DNA of 11,208 nucleotides, from contig CAYNXB010000082.1 in assembly GCA_964401045.1 (NCBI GenBank), positions 1 to 11,208 on the forward strand, in the 5' to 3' direction. This document shows positions 1 through 6,598 of the stretch, piece after piece. Position numbers and translations under genes: made by a program. The notes under the pieces were generated by a model, which had not been told where the DNA came from, did not search any database, and worked only from the letters and a program-made list of their open reading frames with translations. Origin of the DNA: CAYNXB01 sp964401045 (GTDB lineage: Bacteria; Pseudomonadota; Alphaproteobacteria; Sphingomonadales; Sphingomonadaceae). How positions within the stretch are numbered: the stretch's first letter is position 1; each line of letters starts with the position of its first letter.

Positions 1-1
1 C

Positions 2-826
2 GAAATCTTCCAGGCCGCGCTCGCGCAAGCCAAGGAAGGTCGCGCACACATTCTGGGTGAGATGACCAAGGCGCTGGGCACTGCCCGCACCGAGCTCTCC
101 GCCCATGCCCCGCGCATCGAGACGATCCAGATCGACAAGTCGAAGATCCGCGACGTGATCGGCACCGGCGGCAAGGTGATCCGCGAGATCGTCGCCGAAA
201 CCGGCGCCAAGGTCGACATCGACGACGAAGGCGTGATCAAGATCAGCTCGTCCGACTTGACGCAGATCGAAGCGGCCAAGAACTGGATCCTCGGCATTGT
301 CGAAGAGCCCGAGGTCGGCAAGGTCTACAACGGCAAGGTCGTCAACATCGTCGACTTCGGCGCGTTCGTGAACTTCATGGGTGGCAAGGACGGTCTCGTC
401 CACGTCTCCGAGATGAGGAACGAACGGGTCGAGAAGCCGACCGATGTCGTCTCCGAAGGCCAGGAAGTGAAGGTCAAGGTGCTCGAGGTCGACAGCCGCG
501 GAAAAGTCCGCCTGTCGATGCGGGTAGTCGACCAGGAAACCGGTGCCGAGCTCGAGGACACCCGTCCGCCCCGCGAGCCGCGCGAACCGCGCGGTGACCG
601 CGGGGACCGGGGCGATCGTGGCGATCGCCGCCCGGGTGGCGGCGGTGGCGGCGGCCGTGACCGCGGCCCGCGCCGCGACGACCGTGGACCCCGTCGCGAT
701 CGTGAAGACCGTCCCCGCGGCGATCGTGACCAGGGCGGCGACCGCGGTCCGAGAAACGATCCGGCCCGCGACGATGAGAGCGGGCCCGCGCCCGACCACA
801 TGCCGGCGTTCCTGAAGGAAGACTAA
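2..826 (+). CDS. pnp: Polyribonucleotide nucleotidyltransferase (PNPase), C-terminal part
   Basis: PNPase is a phosphorolytic 3'-to-5' exoribonuclease of the cytoplasm that takes part in mRNA turnover. Only the last 274 residues lie in the window; the frame is open to the left edge and the catalytic RNase PH domains are outside. In window numbering, a KH domain spans about residues 39-99 with the RNA-binding GxxG loop as GTGG at 54-57. An S1 domain follows at about 105-175, containing the typical VDFGAFV and DGLVHVSE strands. The tail from about 186 is low complexity, rich in Arg, Gly and Asp with RGD repeats and a seven-glycine run, and ends in MPAFLKED. KH plus S1 in this order, after a helix ending in LGEM, is diagnostic of PNPase. 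In many bacteria the gene follows rpsO, which would lie to the left. An intrinsic terminator follows the stop codon by 25 bases. Confidence 0.96.
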   Translation, partial: EIFQAALAQAKEGRAHILGEMTKALGTARTELSAHAPRIETIQIDKSKIRDVIGTGGKVIREIVAETGAKVDIDDEGVIKISSSDLTQIEAAKNWILGIVEEPEVGKVYNGKVVNIVDFGAFVNFMGGKDGLVHVSEMRNERVEKPTDVVSEGQEVKVKVLEVDSRGKVRLSMRVVDQETGAELEDTRPPREPREPRGDRGDRGDRGDRRPGGGGGGGRDRGPRRDDRGPRRDREDRPRGDRDQGGDRGPRNDPARDDESGPAPDHMPAFLKED

Positions 827-851
827 GGTATTCCGCTGACGTGAAACGAAG

Positions 852-879
852 GGCCGCGGGGGCAACCTCGCGGCCTTTT
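852..879 (+). terminator. Intrinsic terminator of pnp
   Basis: The arms GGCCGCG (852-858) and CGCGGCC (869-875) pair perfectly. The inner bases extend the stem to a tetraloop, and TTTTC follows directly. It lies 25 bases after the pnp stop and before the end of the converging diguanylate cyclase gene. The minus-strand side lacks a T run, so it should act mainly on pnp transcripts. Confidence 0.85.
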
Positions 880-899
880 CTTGTGCGTTGCTAAGCTGT

Positions 900-2195
900 T
901 CAGCCCGCCGCAGCGAGCCGCGGGGGCGGAAGCCCCTCGGTTTCCCGGCGCACCGCGCTGCGCACGCAGTTCTTGCCGGCTTGCTTGGCCGAATAGAGCG
1001 CGTTGTCGGCCATCGGCACCACGTCGCCTCGCGTGTTGGACGTTTCGGGCACGCTTGCGACCCCGAACGAAGCGGTGATCTCGAGGTTGTGCGCTTCGCC
1101 CAGGCCTTCGATCCGGGCGCGTAGCATCTCTGCCTTCAGCATGGCGTCATCGAGGCCGCAGTTCGGCAGGATCACCAGGATTTCCTCGCCACCATAGCGG
1201 CTCACCACGTCAGACGGCCGCAGCGCGCCGACCAGTTGCGCGGCGACGTCGCACAGGATCGTGTCGCCCTTGCCGTGGCCGTGGGCGTCGTTGATCTTCT
1301 TGAAGTTGTCGAGATCGACCATGATCACCGATGTCGCGCTCTTGGTGCGCTCGGCCATGTTGAGATACCGATCGAGCGCGTCTTCCATGTAGCGGCGGTT
1401 GTAGAGCCCGGTTAGCGGGTCGCGCAGCGACTGCGTGCGCAGCTTCTCCTGCAGCGCGATGTTGGCGAGCGCGAGCGACATCGAATCCGCCAGCGCGCGG
1501 GCGATGCGCTCGATCCGCTGCAGCGCCTCGGTGCCGCCGGGCGCGTCGGTTGCGAGCATCAGCAGGCCGTGCACCTTGCCACGGGCGATCATCGGCACTT
1601 CGATGGTCGAATAGTCGCCACCGTTGTGCATGCAGCACAGGGTGCCGGCGTGTGGATCGTTGATGTGCGGCTTGCCGCGCTTCAGCGCCCAGCAATTGCC
1701 CGGCACCAGCGCTTCGGCCGGGGCGCTTTCAGGCTCGCGCGGCCACTTGCAGGCGAGGTCGAGCCGGTCGCGCGAGTTATTGAAGATGTACAGCGCGCCG
1801 CGGAACTCAGGGAGCAGGGTGCCGGCGGTCGCTTCTAGCACCGCGCCGGCGTCCTCGTGGCTTTCGGCGCTCTGCAGCATGTCGGTCATCGCGAACAGCT
1901 GCTCGATCTGCGAGCGCGAATCCCGCGCCTTGGTGAGCAGGATCGCGTTGTCCTCGATCTGCTTTACGCTGCGGCGGCCGAGCGTCCACGAGACGACGAA
2001 CTGCGAGAGGATGAGGATGAAGGCGATTGGCATCAGCCATCCCGGCATCAACTCGGGCCAGGCCATTGCCGCGAACAGGCACAGCGCGGCGGCCCCCTGG
2101 CTCGACCAGAGGATGCTGCGATACCGCGCGACTTGCTGTGCGCGGGCCTGGTTCTGGGCCGGCTTGTCCAAGCGTGGTTCCTCTTTCCCACGCAT
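900..2195 (-). CDS. Membrane-anchored GAF-GGDEF diguanylate cyclase
   Basis: This enzyme should make cyclic di-GMP from two GTP at the inner membrane. The 431-residue protein has a short cytoplasmic N-terminus, two hydrophobic segments (about 32-51 and 53-73), a linker helix, a GAF-like sensor domain (about 98-245) and a GGDEF domain (about 255-415). The GGDEF domain has the entry motif DPLTGLYNRR (259-268), the metal/GTP region DLDNFKKIND (294-303) and an active-site loop GGEEI (335-339). RPSD at 326-329, five residues before GGEEI, is a complete RxxD inhibitory site, so product feedback inhibition is expected. The GAF part carries a Cys/His-rich stretch (C168, H181, C187, C188, H190). The ATG at 2195 has no clear ribosome site. 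A TTG at 2171 has GAGG 8 bases upstream and would shorten the protein by 8 residues, so the start is uncertain. The ligand sensed is unknown. Confidence 0.93.
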   Translation of the reverse strand: MRGKEEPRLDKPAQNQARAQQVARYRSILWSSQGAAALCLFAAMAWPELMPGWLMPIAFILILSQFVVSWTLGRRSVKQIEDNAILLTKARDSRSQIEQLFAMTDMLQSAESHEDAGAVLEATAGTLLPEFRGALYIFNNSRDRLDLACKWPREPESAPAEALVPGNCWALKRGKPHINDPHAGTLCCMHNGGDYSTIEVPMIARGKVHGLLMLATDAPGGTEALQRIERIARALADSMSLALANIALQEKLRTQSLRDPLTGLYNRRYMEDALDRYLNMAERTKSATSVIMVDLDNFKKINDAHGHGKGDTILCDVAAQLVGALRPSDVVSRYGGEEILVILPNCGLDDAMLKAEMLRARIEGLGEAHNLEITASFGVASVPETSNTRGDVVPMADNALYSAKQAGKNCVRSAVRRETEGLPPPRLAAAG

Positions 2196-2269
2196 CGGAT
2201 TAAGGGCTTATGCTTAAGATGGGGTTATCGGGCGGCGGGTAAAAACCACGCGGCTCGCGTAATCGCGGC

Positions 2270-2584
2270 TACGCCCTGCACGACATGGCGGTCCGGTGGG
2301 CGCCGCGGGCCACATCCGCGAGACGCTGGCGGGGGCACGTTCGTGCTGGTCGCGCCGATGGCGGGGGACACGATGGCGGAGAACATGCGTCCGTCCGGGC
2401 AGATCTTCTACGCCGCGTCATGCACCATCGCACCTCCAACTCGCTGTCGCAGGAGGCCGGGCTCGGGCTCGGGGCGCAGACAGGAGAAAAGCGGCTGACC
2501 GATGTCCTCAGTCAGTCCGGCATCGCCAACCTGCGGCGCGCGGCCGAAACGCCAACCAACATGGTGCTGGAGGTGACGGGCTGA
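2270..2584 (+). pseudogene. Decayed C-terminal remnant of a class I SAM methyltransferase
   Basis: Three reading frames in succession give one recognisable methyltransferase C-terminus. LHD at 2276-2284 is in one frame; HGGPVGAAGHIRETLAG follows in a second from 2284. GGTFVLVAPMAGDTMAENM and a further 20 or so residues are in the third frame (about 2331-2437). SNSLSQEAGLGLGAQ onward, ending RRAAETPTNMVLEVTG and a stop at 2584, is back in the first frame. Each junction fits the loss of one base, and one lies in a G run at 2331-2335. From family memory this resembles the end of a roughly 350-residue methyltransferase with an N-terminal winged helix (Rv2258c-like). The SAM-binding core and everything upstream are missing, as the diguanylate cyclase start lies at 2195. 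I see no usable start or complete product, so it is called a pseudogene. Confidence 0.72.
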
Positions 2585-2637
2585 GGCGTAGACGGCCCCG
2601 CGCCGCTCTGTCACATCGTTTGGCGAGGAGAGAGGCC

Positions 2638-3099
2638 GTGCGGAAAGGATTCGCGCTGGTTGTCGCGTTGTTGCTGGCCGTGCCGGCTGCCGCGCAGACG
2701 CAGCGCCCGATGCTCGATTATGCGACCGCGGCTGCGATGCGCGATGCCTGCGTTGCTTATGCTCGCGCGCACCAGACATCGGTCGCGATCGCGATCTACG
2801 ACGATGAAGGGCGCCTCGTTACTTACGATGTGATGGATGGCGTGGTGAACGTCGCCGGCGAGCTGGCGCAGTGGAAGGGGAAGGCTGCCGCCGGCTATCG
2901 CGTTTCGACCGCTGACATGGCCAAATGGGGCGGCGGGGGAGTGCCCGGCGTTGCGACCCTGCCCGGCGGCGTGCCGTTCTTCACTGCGAACGGCGCGGCG
3001 CTTGGCGCGATCGGCGTTTCGGGCGGAAGCCAGGGCGCCGATTTGCCATGCGCGCAGGCGGCGGTCGCCGCCGCGGGCCTCAGGCAAACGGCGAACTAG
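2638..3099 (+). CDS. Secreted GlcG/HbpS family (DUF336) protein
   Basis: The 153-residue protein starts at a GTG with a strong ribosome site (AGGAG at 2626-2630, 7 bases before the start). Its first 20 residues form a signal peptide: a basic RK pair, a hydrophobic core and an AAAQ cleavage region. The mature part matches the GlcG/HbpS fold, with an AIYDDEGRLV strand (about 52-61), a helix with KGKAAAGYRVST (80-91), PGGVPF (109-114) and GAIGVSGG (123-130). Family members include the heme-binding HbpS and the glycolate-locus protein GlcG; most have no known reaction. The same frame is open back to 2296, but that upstream part is the methyltransferase remnant read out of frame and is not protein-like. 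The stop is 9 bases before the next gene, so the two are probably co-transcribed. Binding of heme or another ligand is an inference from the family only. Confidence 0.9.
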   Translation: MRKGFALVVALLLAVPAAAQTQRPMLDYATAAAMRDACVAYARAHQTSVAIAIYDDEGRLVTYDVMDGVVNVAGELAQWKGKAAAGYRVSTADMAKWGGGGVPGVATLPGGVPFFTANGAALGAIGVSGGSQGADLPCAQAAVAAAGLRQTAN

Positions 3100-3108
3100 G
3101 GACTGACA

Positions 3109-3975
3109 ATGATAGACAGCTTCGATGGAAAGATCGCGTTCGTGACCGGCGGCGCAAGTGGCATCGGCCTTGGCATCGCGAAGGTGCTGGTCGAGCGCGG
3201 GGCGCAAGTGATGATCGCCGACTTGCGGCCCGATCACATCGAGGACGCACTCGCCGAGTTCGCCGGCGGCGGGCGCGCGAACGCGATTTCCGCGCTCGAG
3301 CTCGACGTGACCAACCGCGACAAATACCGCGAGGCGGCGAAGCGAATGCAGGACGAGTTCGGCGGGATCGACATCCTGGTCAATAACGCCGGAGTCGGCC
3401 TCGAAGGCCCGATCCTCGAGGCGACTTACGCCGATTACGACTTCGGCTTCGGGGTCAACGTGGGCGGAGTGATCAACGGCTTCGTCGAGTTCCTGCCGCA
3501 GATGCTCGCGCACGGGCGCGGGGGGCATATCGTCTCCACTGCCAGCCTCGCCGCCGAAGTGGTGATGCCCGCGCAGATGGCGATCTACGCTGCGAGCAAG
3601 GCGGCGGTGTGCCACTATTGCGAGGCGGTGAAGGGCGAGCTGGGCGAGAACGGCATCGGCGTCTCGATTCTGCTGCCGGGCCCGGTAAAGAGCCGCATCC
3701 ACGAAGCGAACGAGAACCGGCCGGAGCACTTGCGTGCGGGCAGTGGCTACAAGGCGAGCGAGGAAAAGCTCTCCCGCCGGATCGTGGGCGGCAACTGGAT
3801 GGAGCCGGTCGACGTCGGCAATCTCGTAGCCGACGGAATTCTCGCCAATGCCACCTACCTGGTCACCCACGGCTTTTTCAAGGAGGCGATGCGCGCGCGC
3901 GGGGAAGCGGTGCTCGCGGCCACGCCGGACAGGATCGAGACGTTCGACAGCTTCAGCAACTACCGCGAGGAATAG
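3109..3975 (+). CDS. Short-chain dehydrogenase/reductase (SDR)
   Basis: This is an NAD(P)-dependent oxidoreductase of the classical SDR family, expected in the cytosol. The 288-residue protein has the Rossmann motif TGGASGIG (13-20), Asp38 at the end of the second strand (often favouring NAD), Asp66 in LDV, NNAG (92-95), Asn117, Ser146 and the catalytic YxxxK as Tyr160-Lys164 (YAASK). LLPGPVKSRI (188-197) is the usual PG motif after the catalytic helix. The C-terminus is longer than in the minimal 250-residue family and ends in a region where substrate specificity normally lies. AGGGA at 3098-3102 is the ribosome site, overlapping the stop of the upstream GlcG-like gene, so these two genes form a likely operon. 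The substrate cannot be read from the sequence; annotation beyond SDR would be guesswork. Confidence 0.94.
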   Translation: MIDSFDGKIAFVTGGASGIGLGIAKVLVERGAQVMIADLRPDHIEDALAEFAGGGRANAISALELDVTNRDKYREAAKRMQDEFGGIDILVNNAGVGLEGPILEATYADYDFGFGVNVGGVINGFVEFLPQMLAHGRGGHIVSTASLAAEVVMPAQMAIYAASKAAVCHYCEAVKGELGENGIGVSILLPGPVKSRIHEANENRPEHLRAGSGYKASEEKLSRRIVGGNWMEPVDVGNLVADGILANATYLVTHGFFKEAMRARGEAVLAATPDRIETFDSFSNYREE

Positions 3976-4165
3976 GGCGGGCGGTGTTCTAGCGTCTGCG
4001 CCGCGGATAAACGCAGCATGATCTCAAAGGCCGCATTCGGGGCGTTGCGACAGTCCATTGACCGAGCTTGGCCAGGCAAGGCTCAGCCGGTGGCGGGGGC
4101 AGCGGTTGGGAGAAATACCTGGACGAGATCGGAAGCTCGCGATCGTCTCCAGTCACCTCCCGCTG
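3976..4165. other. Convergent intergenic spacer, no gene seen
   Basis: This 190-bp spacer lies between the SDR gene and the oppositely oriented methyltransferase. The only structure seen is a weak inverted repeat, CTGCG (3996-4000) with CGCAG (4012-4016), without a T run. The open frames crossing it are arginine-rich shadow translations. No convincing terminator or small gene was recognised. Confidence 0.5.
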
Positions 4166-5074
4166 CTAGGCGCGAACGCGTAGCACCGCTCCAACGGCGG
4201 CGATGCGCTCGACCGCTTCGTAGCCTGGCTGGTCGAGCTCCTCGCCGAATACGTCGGGGTCGAGTTCGTCGATCGCGAGCGTGGCGCCCGCCTCCCGGGC
4301 GATTTCCTCCAGCGCGGCGAGCAGCGGCGAATGCCCGCCGATGTAGGCCGCGCCCGTGTAGAGCAGCAGCGTTCCTCCGGGAGCGAGCCGTTCGGCGGCC
4401 TGAGCCGCCCACGTCCGCGAAACCTCGCCGCCGAGCAGCGCCCCGCCGTCGCGATAGGAGCGGCGGTGGCGGTCGATCATGTACGGCGGATTGGCGAGCA
4501 CGAGGTCGGCGCCGCGCGGAATGTCCTGGCCCTCTTGCAGCGCCACCGTAACCCCTGCCGCCGCAGCATTGATTTCGGCTAGCTCGAGTGCGGCCTTGTT
4601 ACGGTCGACAAGCGTGATCGAGGCCGACGGCGCAAGTCGCGCGGCGGCTATTCCGCCCGCTCCGGATCCCGCGCCCATGTCGATCACATTCGCTGCGGAG
4701 CGGGGAAGGTGCCTGGCCACGAAGGCGGCAAAACGATAGGTATCGGGGCCGAAGAACACGGCGTCCTCGGTCTCGGTCGGGAATGAGGAGTGCAGGAACA
4801 AGTCGCCTCCGAGCGATGCGACGCGCACCGCGCTGCGCAACTCATCGCCGTTTTCCTCCAGTGCATCGGCGCCGCGCAGCAGGTCGAACACTTCCTCCGC
4901 CAGCTGGTTCACGCGAAACGGGCGATTCCACCCGAACACATCGGCCAGCGTCGGCGTTTCCGGCCCGGGCCGCGCCAGCACGCGCGCGTGCGTGGCCGGC
5001 GTCACGGTGGTGAATCGGTAGTCGCGCTCCGCCAGCGTGCGGAGCAGGCGCAGCAGCATGTCGGCCTGGTCCAT
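4166..5074 (-). CDS. Class I SAM-dependent methyltransferase with NPPY motif
   Basis: From the ATG at 5074 the protein has 302 residues. The N-terminal third is helical and has no motif that I recognise, apart from YRFTTVTPATHARVL early on. The methyltransferase domain starts at about 120 with SAM-binding motif I DMGAGSGAGG (132-141), an acidic residue at the end of strand 2 (Asp157 in TLVDRN) and NPPY (195-198). NPPY marks enzymes that methylate an amide or exocyclic nitrogen, such as PrmC/HemK on release-factor glutamine or N6-adenine methylases. The N-terminal part is not that of canonical PrmC, so the substrate is unknown. A GTG at 5101 would add nine residues (VKIGLSCAP). Neither start has a clear ribosome site, and I prefer ATG because it leaves 62 bp of shared promoter space with the divergent ATP-grasp gene. 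Confidence 0.88.
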   Translation of the reverse strand: MDQADMLLRLLRTLAERDYRFTTVTPATHARVLARPGPETPTLADVFGWNRPFRVNQLAEEVFDLLRGADALEENGDELRSAVRVASLGGDLFLHSSFPTETEDAVFFGPDTYRFAAFVARHLPRSAANVIDMGAGSGAGGIAAARLAPSASITLVDRNKAALELAEINAAAAGVTVALQEGQDIPRGADLVLANPPYMIDRHRRSYRDGGALLGGEVSRTWAAQAAERLAPGGTLLLYTGAAYIGGHSPLLAALEEIAREAGATLAIDELDPDVFGEELDQPGYEAVERIAAVGAVLRVRA

Positions 5075-5136
5075 CGGCGCGCACGATAATCCGATTTTCA
5101 CGCCCGTCTATCGCGCCGCGGTGCTAAAGCCCGGCA
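5075..5136. promoter_or_regulatory. Shared divergent promoter region
   Basis: These 62 bp (only 35 bp if the methyltransferase starts at GTG 5101) must hold the promoters for both the methyltransferase and the ATP-grasp gene. It is relatively AT-rich near 5085-5100. I could not pick a clear -35/-10 pair on either strand, so the call rests on gene orientation. Confidence 0.4.
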
Positions 5137-6402
5137 ATGCGGATCCTCGGGGTTACAGAGACTTGCGATCTGGGCTCGCTCTACATGCGGCTGATCGCCG
5201 AAGGACACGAGGTGCGGGTTTCGGTCAGCTGGCCGCTCGCGGCGGAGACGATGGCCGGGCTGGTGCCGCGCGTCGACGACTGGCGCGGTGAGCTCGGCTG
5301 GGTGCGCGATGCGGGGGCGGACGGCGTGATTGTGTTCGAGGCGGTCGGCTTCGGCGATTTGCAGGACGAACTGCGGGCCGAGGGCTACAACGTCATTGGC
5401 GGCAGCGCGCTCGGCGACCGCCTGGAGAACGACCGCGCCTTCGCCCAGCGCGTGCTGGCGGATATGGGCCTGCAGGTCGCAGGCTGCGCCGAGTTCGCCG
5501 ACGCCGACAGTGCGCTTGCCGATTTGCGCGCGCGCCCGCGCCGAACGGTCTTCAAGGTCAGTGCCTCCGCCGGCGAGACGTTCGTCGGCGCATTTGCCGA
5601 TGGCAGCGACATCGCCGCTCTGCTCGCCGCGCGCGAACTCGAGGAGGACGAACGCTTCGTCCTGATGGATTTCGTCGAGGGCATCGAAACCGGCGTCGGC
5701 GCTTATTTCGACGGCGAACGGTTCCTGCGGCCAGCCTGCGTCGACTGGGAGCACAAGCGCTTTTTCGCGGGCGACATGGGCGAGCTAACCGGCGAGATGG
5801 GCACGGTGGCGACTTTCGATGGATCGAACCGTCTGTTCGAGACGTGCCTCAAGCCGCTCGAACCGATGCTGCGCGAGGCGGGGCACGTCGGTTACGTCAA
5901 TCTCAACACGGTGATCGACGAACGCGGCGCGTGGCCGCTCGAGTTCACCTGCCGCTTCGGCTATCCCGGGTTCGCGGTGCTCGAGCCGCTTCAGGTGCCG
6001 GGCTGGGGCGAGCTGTTCCGGTGCATGACCGGGCGGACCGCACACAGTTTCGAAACGCACCCGGGCTTTTCGCTGTGCGTCGTCCTGTCGACACCGCCGT
6101 TCCCGCATTCGCGCAAGGAGCTGGACGCGGTGGTGGGCTTGCCGGTCCTTACCGGGGACATCGACCCGCGCCACCTGCACTGGTCTGAAGTGGGGCTGCG
6201 CAATGGGCGGCTGGTCACCACCGGCCTGTACGGCTGGACGGGCGTGGTCACCGGCACCGGGTCTACGGTCGAGGAGGCCAACGCCGCCGCCTACGCCCGT
6301 GCGCGGCAAGTTCATTGTCCAAACCTGCGCTACCGGCTCGACATTGGGCACAAGCTCGCCGGCGGGCAACTGGCGCAGTTGCGCGCATGGGGCTGGCTCT
6401 AA
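5137..6402 (+). CDS. PurD-like (GARS-type) ATP-grasp ligase of unknown substrate
   Basis: The 421-residue protein aligns by eye along its length with phosphoribosylamine-glycine ligase (PurD), which joins phosphoribosylamine and glycine using ATP. Shared landmarks are the ATP-grasp lysine strand (VFKVSASAGE, Lys140), FVEGIETGV (179-187), the HKRFFAGDMGELTGEMGTV block (206-224, compare NTGGMGA in PurD), YVNLN (253-257), LEFTCRFG (268-275) and a C-terminal strand with YRLDIG (399-404, PurD YRxDIG). It differs at the N-terminus: the GxGGREHA loop that PurD uses for its substrate is absent (MRILGVTETCDLGSLYMRL here). The metal-binding Asn of the PurD E-x-N motif is Thr271. A paralogue with another acceptor is therefore likelier than the housekeeping PurD. 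No clear ribosome site is seen before the ATG. The stop codon lies 13 bases before the N gap. Confidence 0.8.
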   Translation: MRILGVTETCDLGSLYMRLIAEGHEVRVSVSWPLAAETMAGLVPRVDDWRGELGWVRDAGADGVIVFEAVGFGDLQDELRAEGYNVIGGSALGDRLENDRAFAQRVLADMGLQVAGCAEFADADSALADLRARPRRTVFKVSASAGETFVGAFADGSDIAALLAARELEEDERFVLMDFVEGIETGVGAYFDGERFLRPACVDWEHKRFFAGDMGELTGEMGTVATFDGSNRLFETCLKPLEPMLREAGHVGYVNLNTVIDERGAWPLEFTCRFGYPGFAVLEPLQVPGWGELFRCMTGRTAHSFETHPGFSLCVVLSTPPFPHSRKELDAVVGLPVLTGDIDPRHLHWSEVGLRNGRLVTTGLYGWTGVVTGTGSTVEEANAAAYARARQVHCPNLRYRLDIGHKLAGGQLAQLRAWGWL

Positions 6403-6415
6403 CGCAAAAAGAACC
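6401..6415. repeat. Left copy of 15-bp repeat flanking the gap
   Basis: AACGCAAAAAGAACC lies here immediately before the N run and again at 6516-6530 immediately after it. The copy overlaps the stop codon of the ATP-grasp gene. It most likely represents the same genomic bases at the ends of two overlapping contigs. Confidence 0.9.
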
Positions 6416-6515
6416 NNNNNNNNNNNNNNNNNNNNNNNNNNNNNNNNNNNNNNNNNNNNNNNNNNNNNNNNNNNNNNNNNNNNNNNNNNNNNNNNNNNNN
6501 NNNNNNNNNNNNNNN
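6416..6515. other. Assembly gap, exactly 100 N
   Basis: A run of 100 N has the default length used by scaffolders for gaps of unknown size. The bases on either side are a perfect 15-bp direct repeat, and the right copy forms the tail and one arm of a GC-rich terminator hairpin. The true distance may therefore be zero. Confidence 0.97.
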
Positions 6516-6530
6516 AACGCAAAAAGAACC
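6516..6530. repeat. Right copy of 15-bp repeat flanking the gap
   Basis: This is identical to 6401-6415. The copy supplies the A tract (a T tract on the minus strand) and the first five stem bases of the terminator at 6521-6562. Confidence 0.9.
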
Positions 6531-6562
6531 GCGCGAGGGAAGGGACACCCGTCGCGCGGTTC
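6521..6562 (-). terminator. Intrinsic terminator of the DUF4168 gene
   Basis: GAACCGCGCG (6526-6535) and CGCGCGGTTC (6553-6562) form a perfect 10-bp stem. Inside the loop GGGACACCC can make a small second hairpin. Read on the minus strand, the stem is followed by TTTTT (6525-6521). It lies 37 bases beyond the stop of the minus-strand DUF4168 gene. The plus-strand side lacks a T run. Confidence 0.85.
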
Positions 6563-6598
6563 CTGGAAGCGATCCTGGGGGATCAGTGGTGGTGCGGA

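Noticed and set aside
325..801. 158-residue minus-strand frame over the pnp tail
   Set aside because: It is a serine/arginine/proline-rich shadow of the repetitive pnp coding sequence, with no independent support.
2296..2637. Open frame fused in frame to the GlcG-like gene
   Set aside because: It is an out-of-frame reading of the methyltransferase remnant; the GTG at 2638 has a strong ribosome site and is followed directly by a signal peptide.
2638..6402. Biosynthetic gene cluster (SDR, methyltransferase, ATP-grasp)
   Set aside because: The genes are in mixed orientations, with no core synthase, peptide precursor or dedicated exporter. Only the divergent pair is retained as a cautious observation.
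5785..6522. Frames running through the N gap
   Set aside because: They are continuous only because N codons are not read as stops; the real genes end before or begin after the gap.
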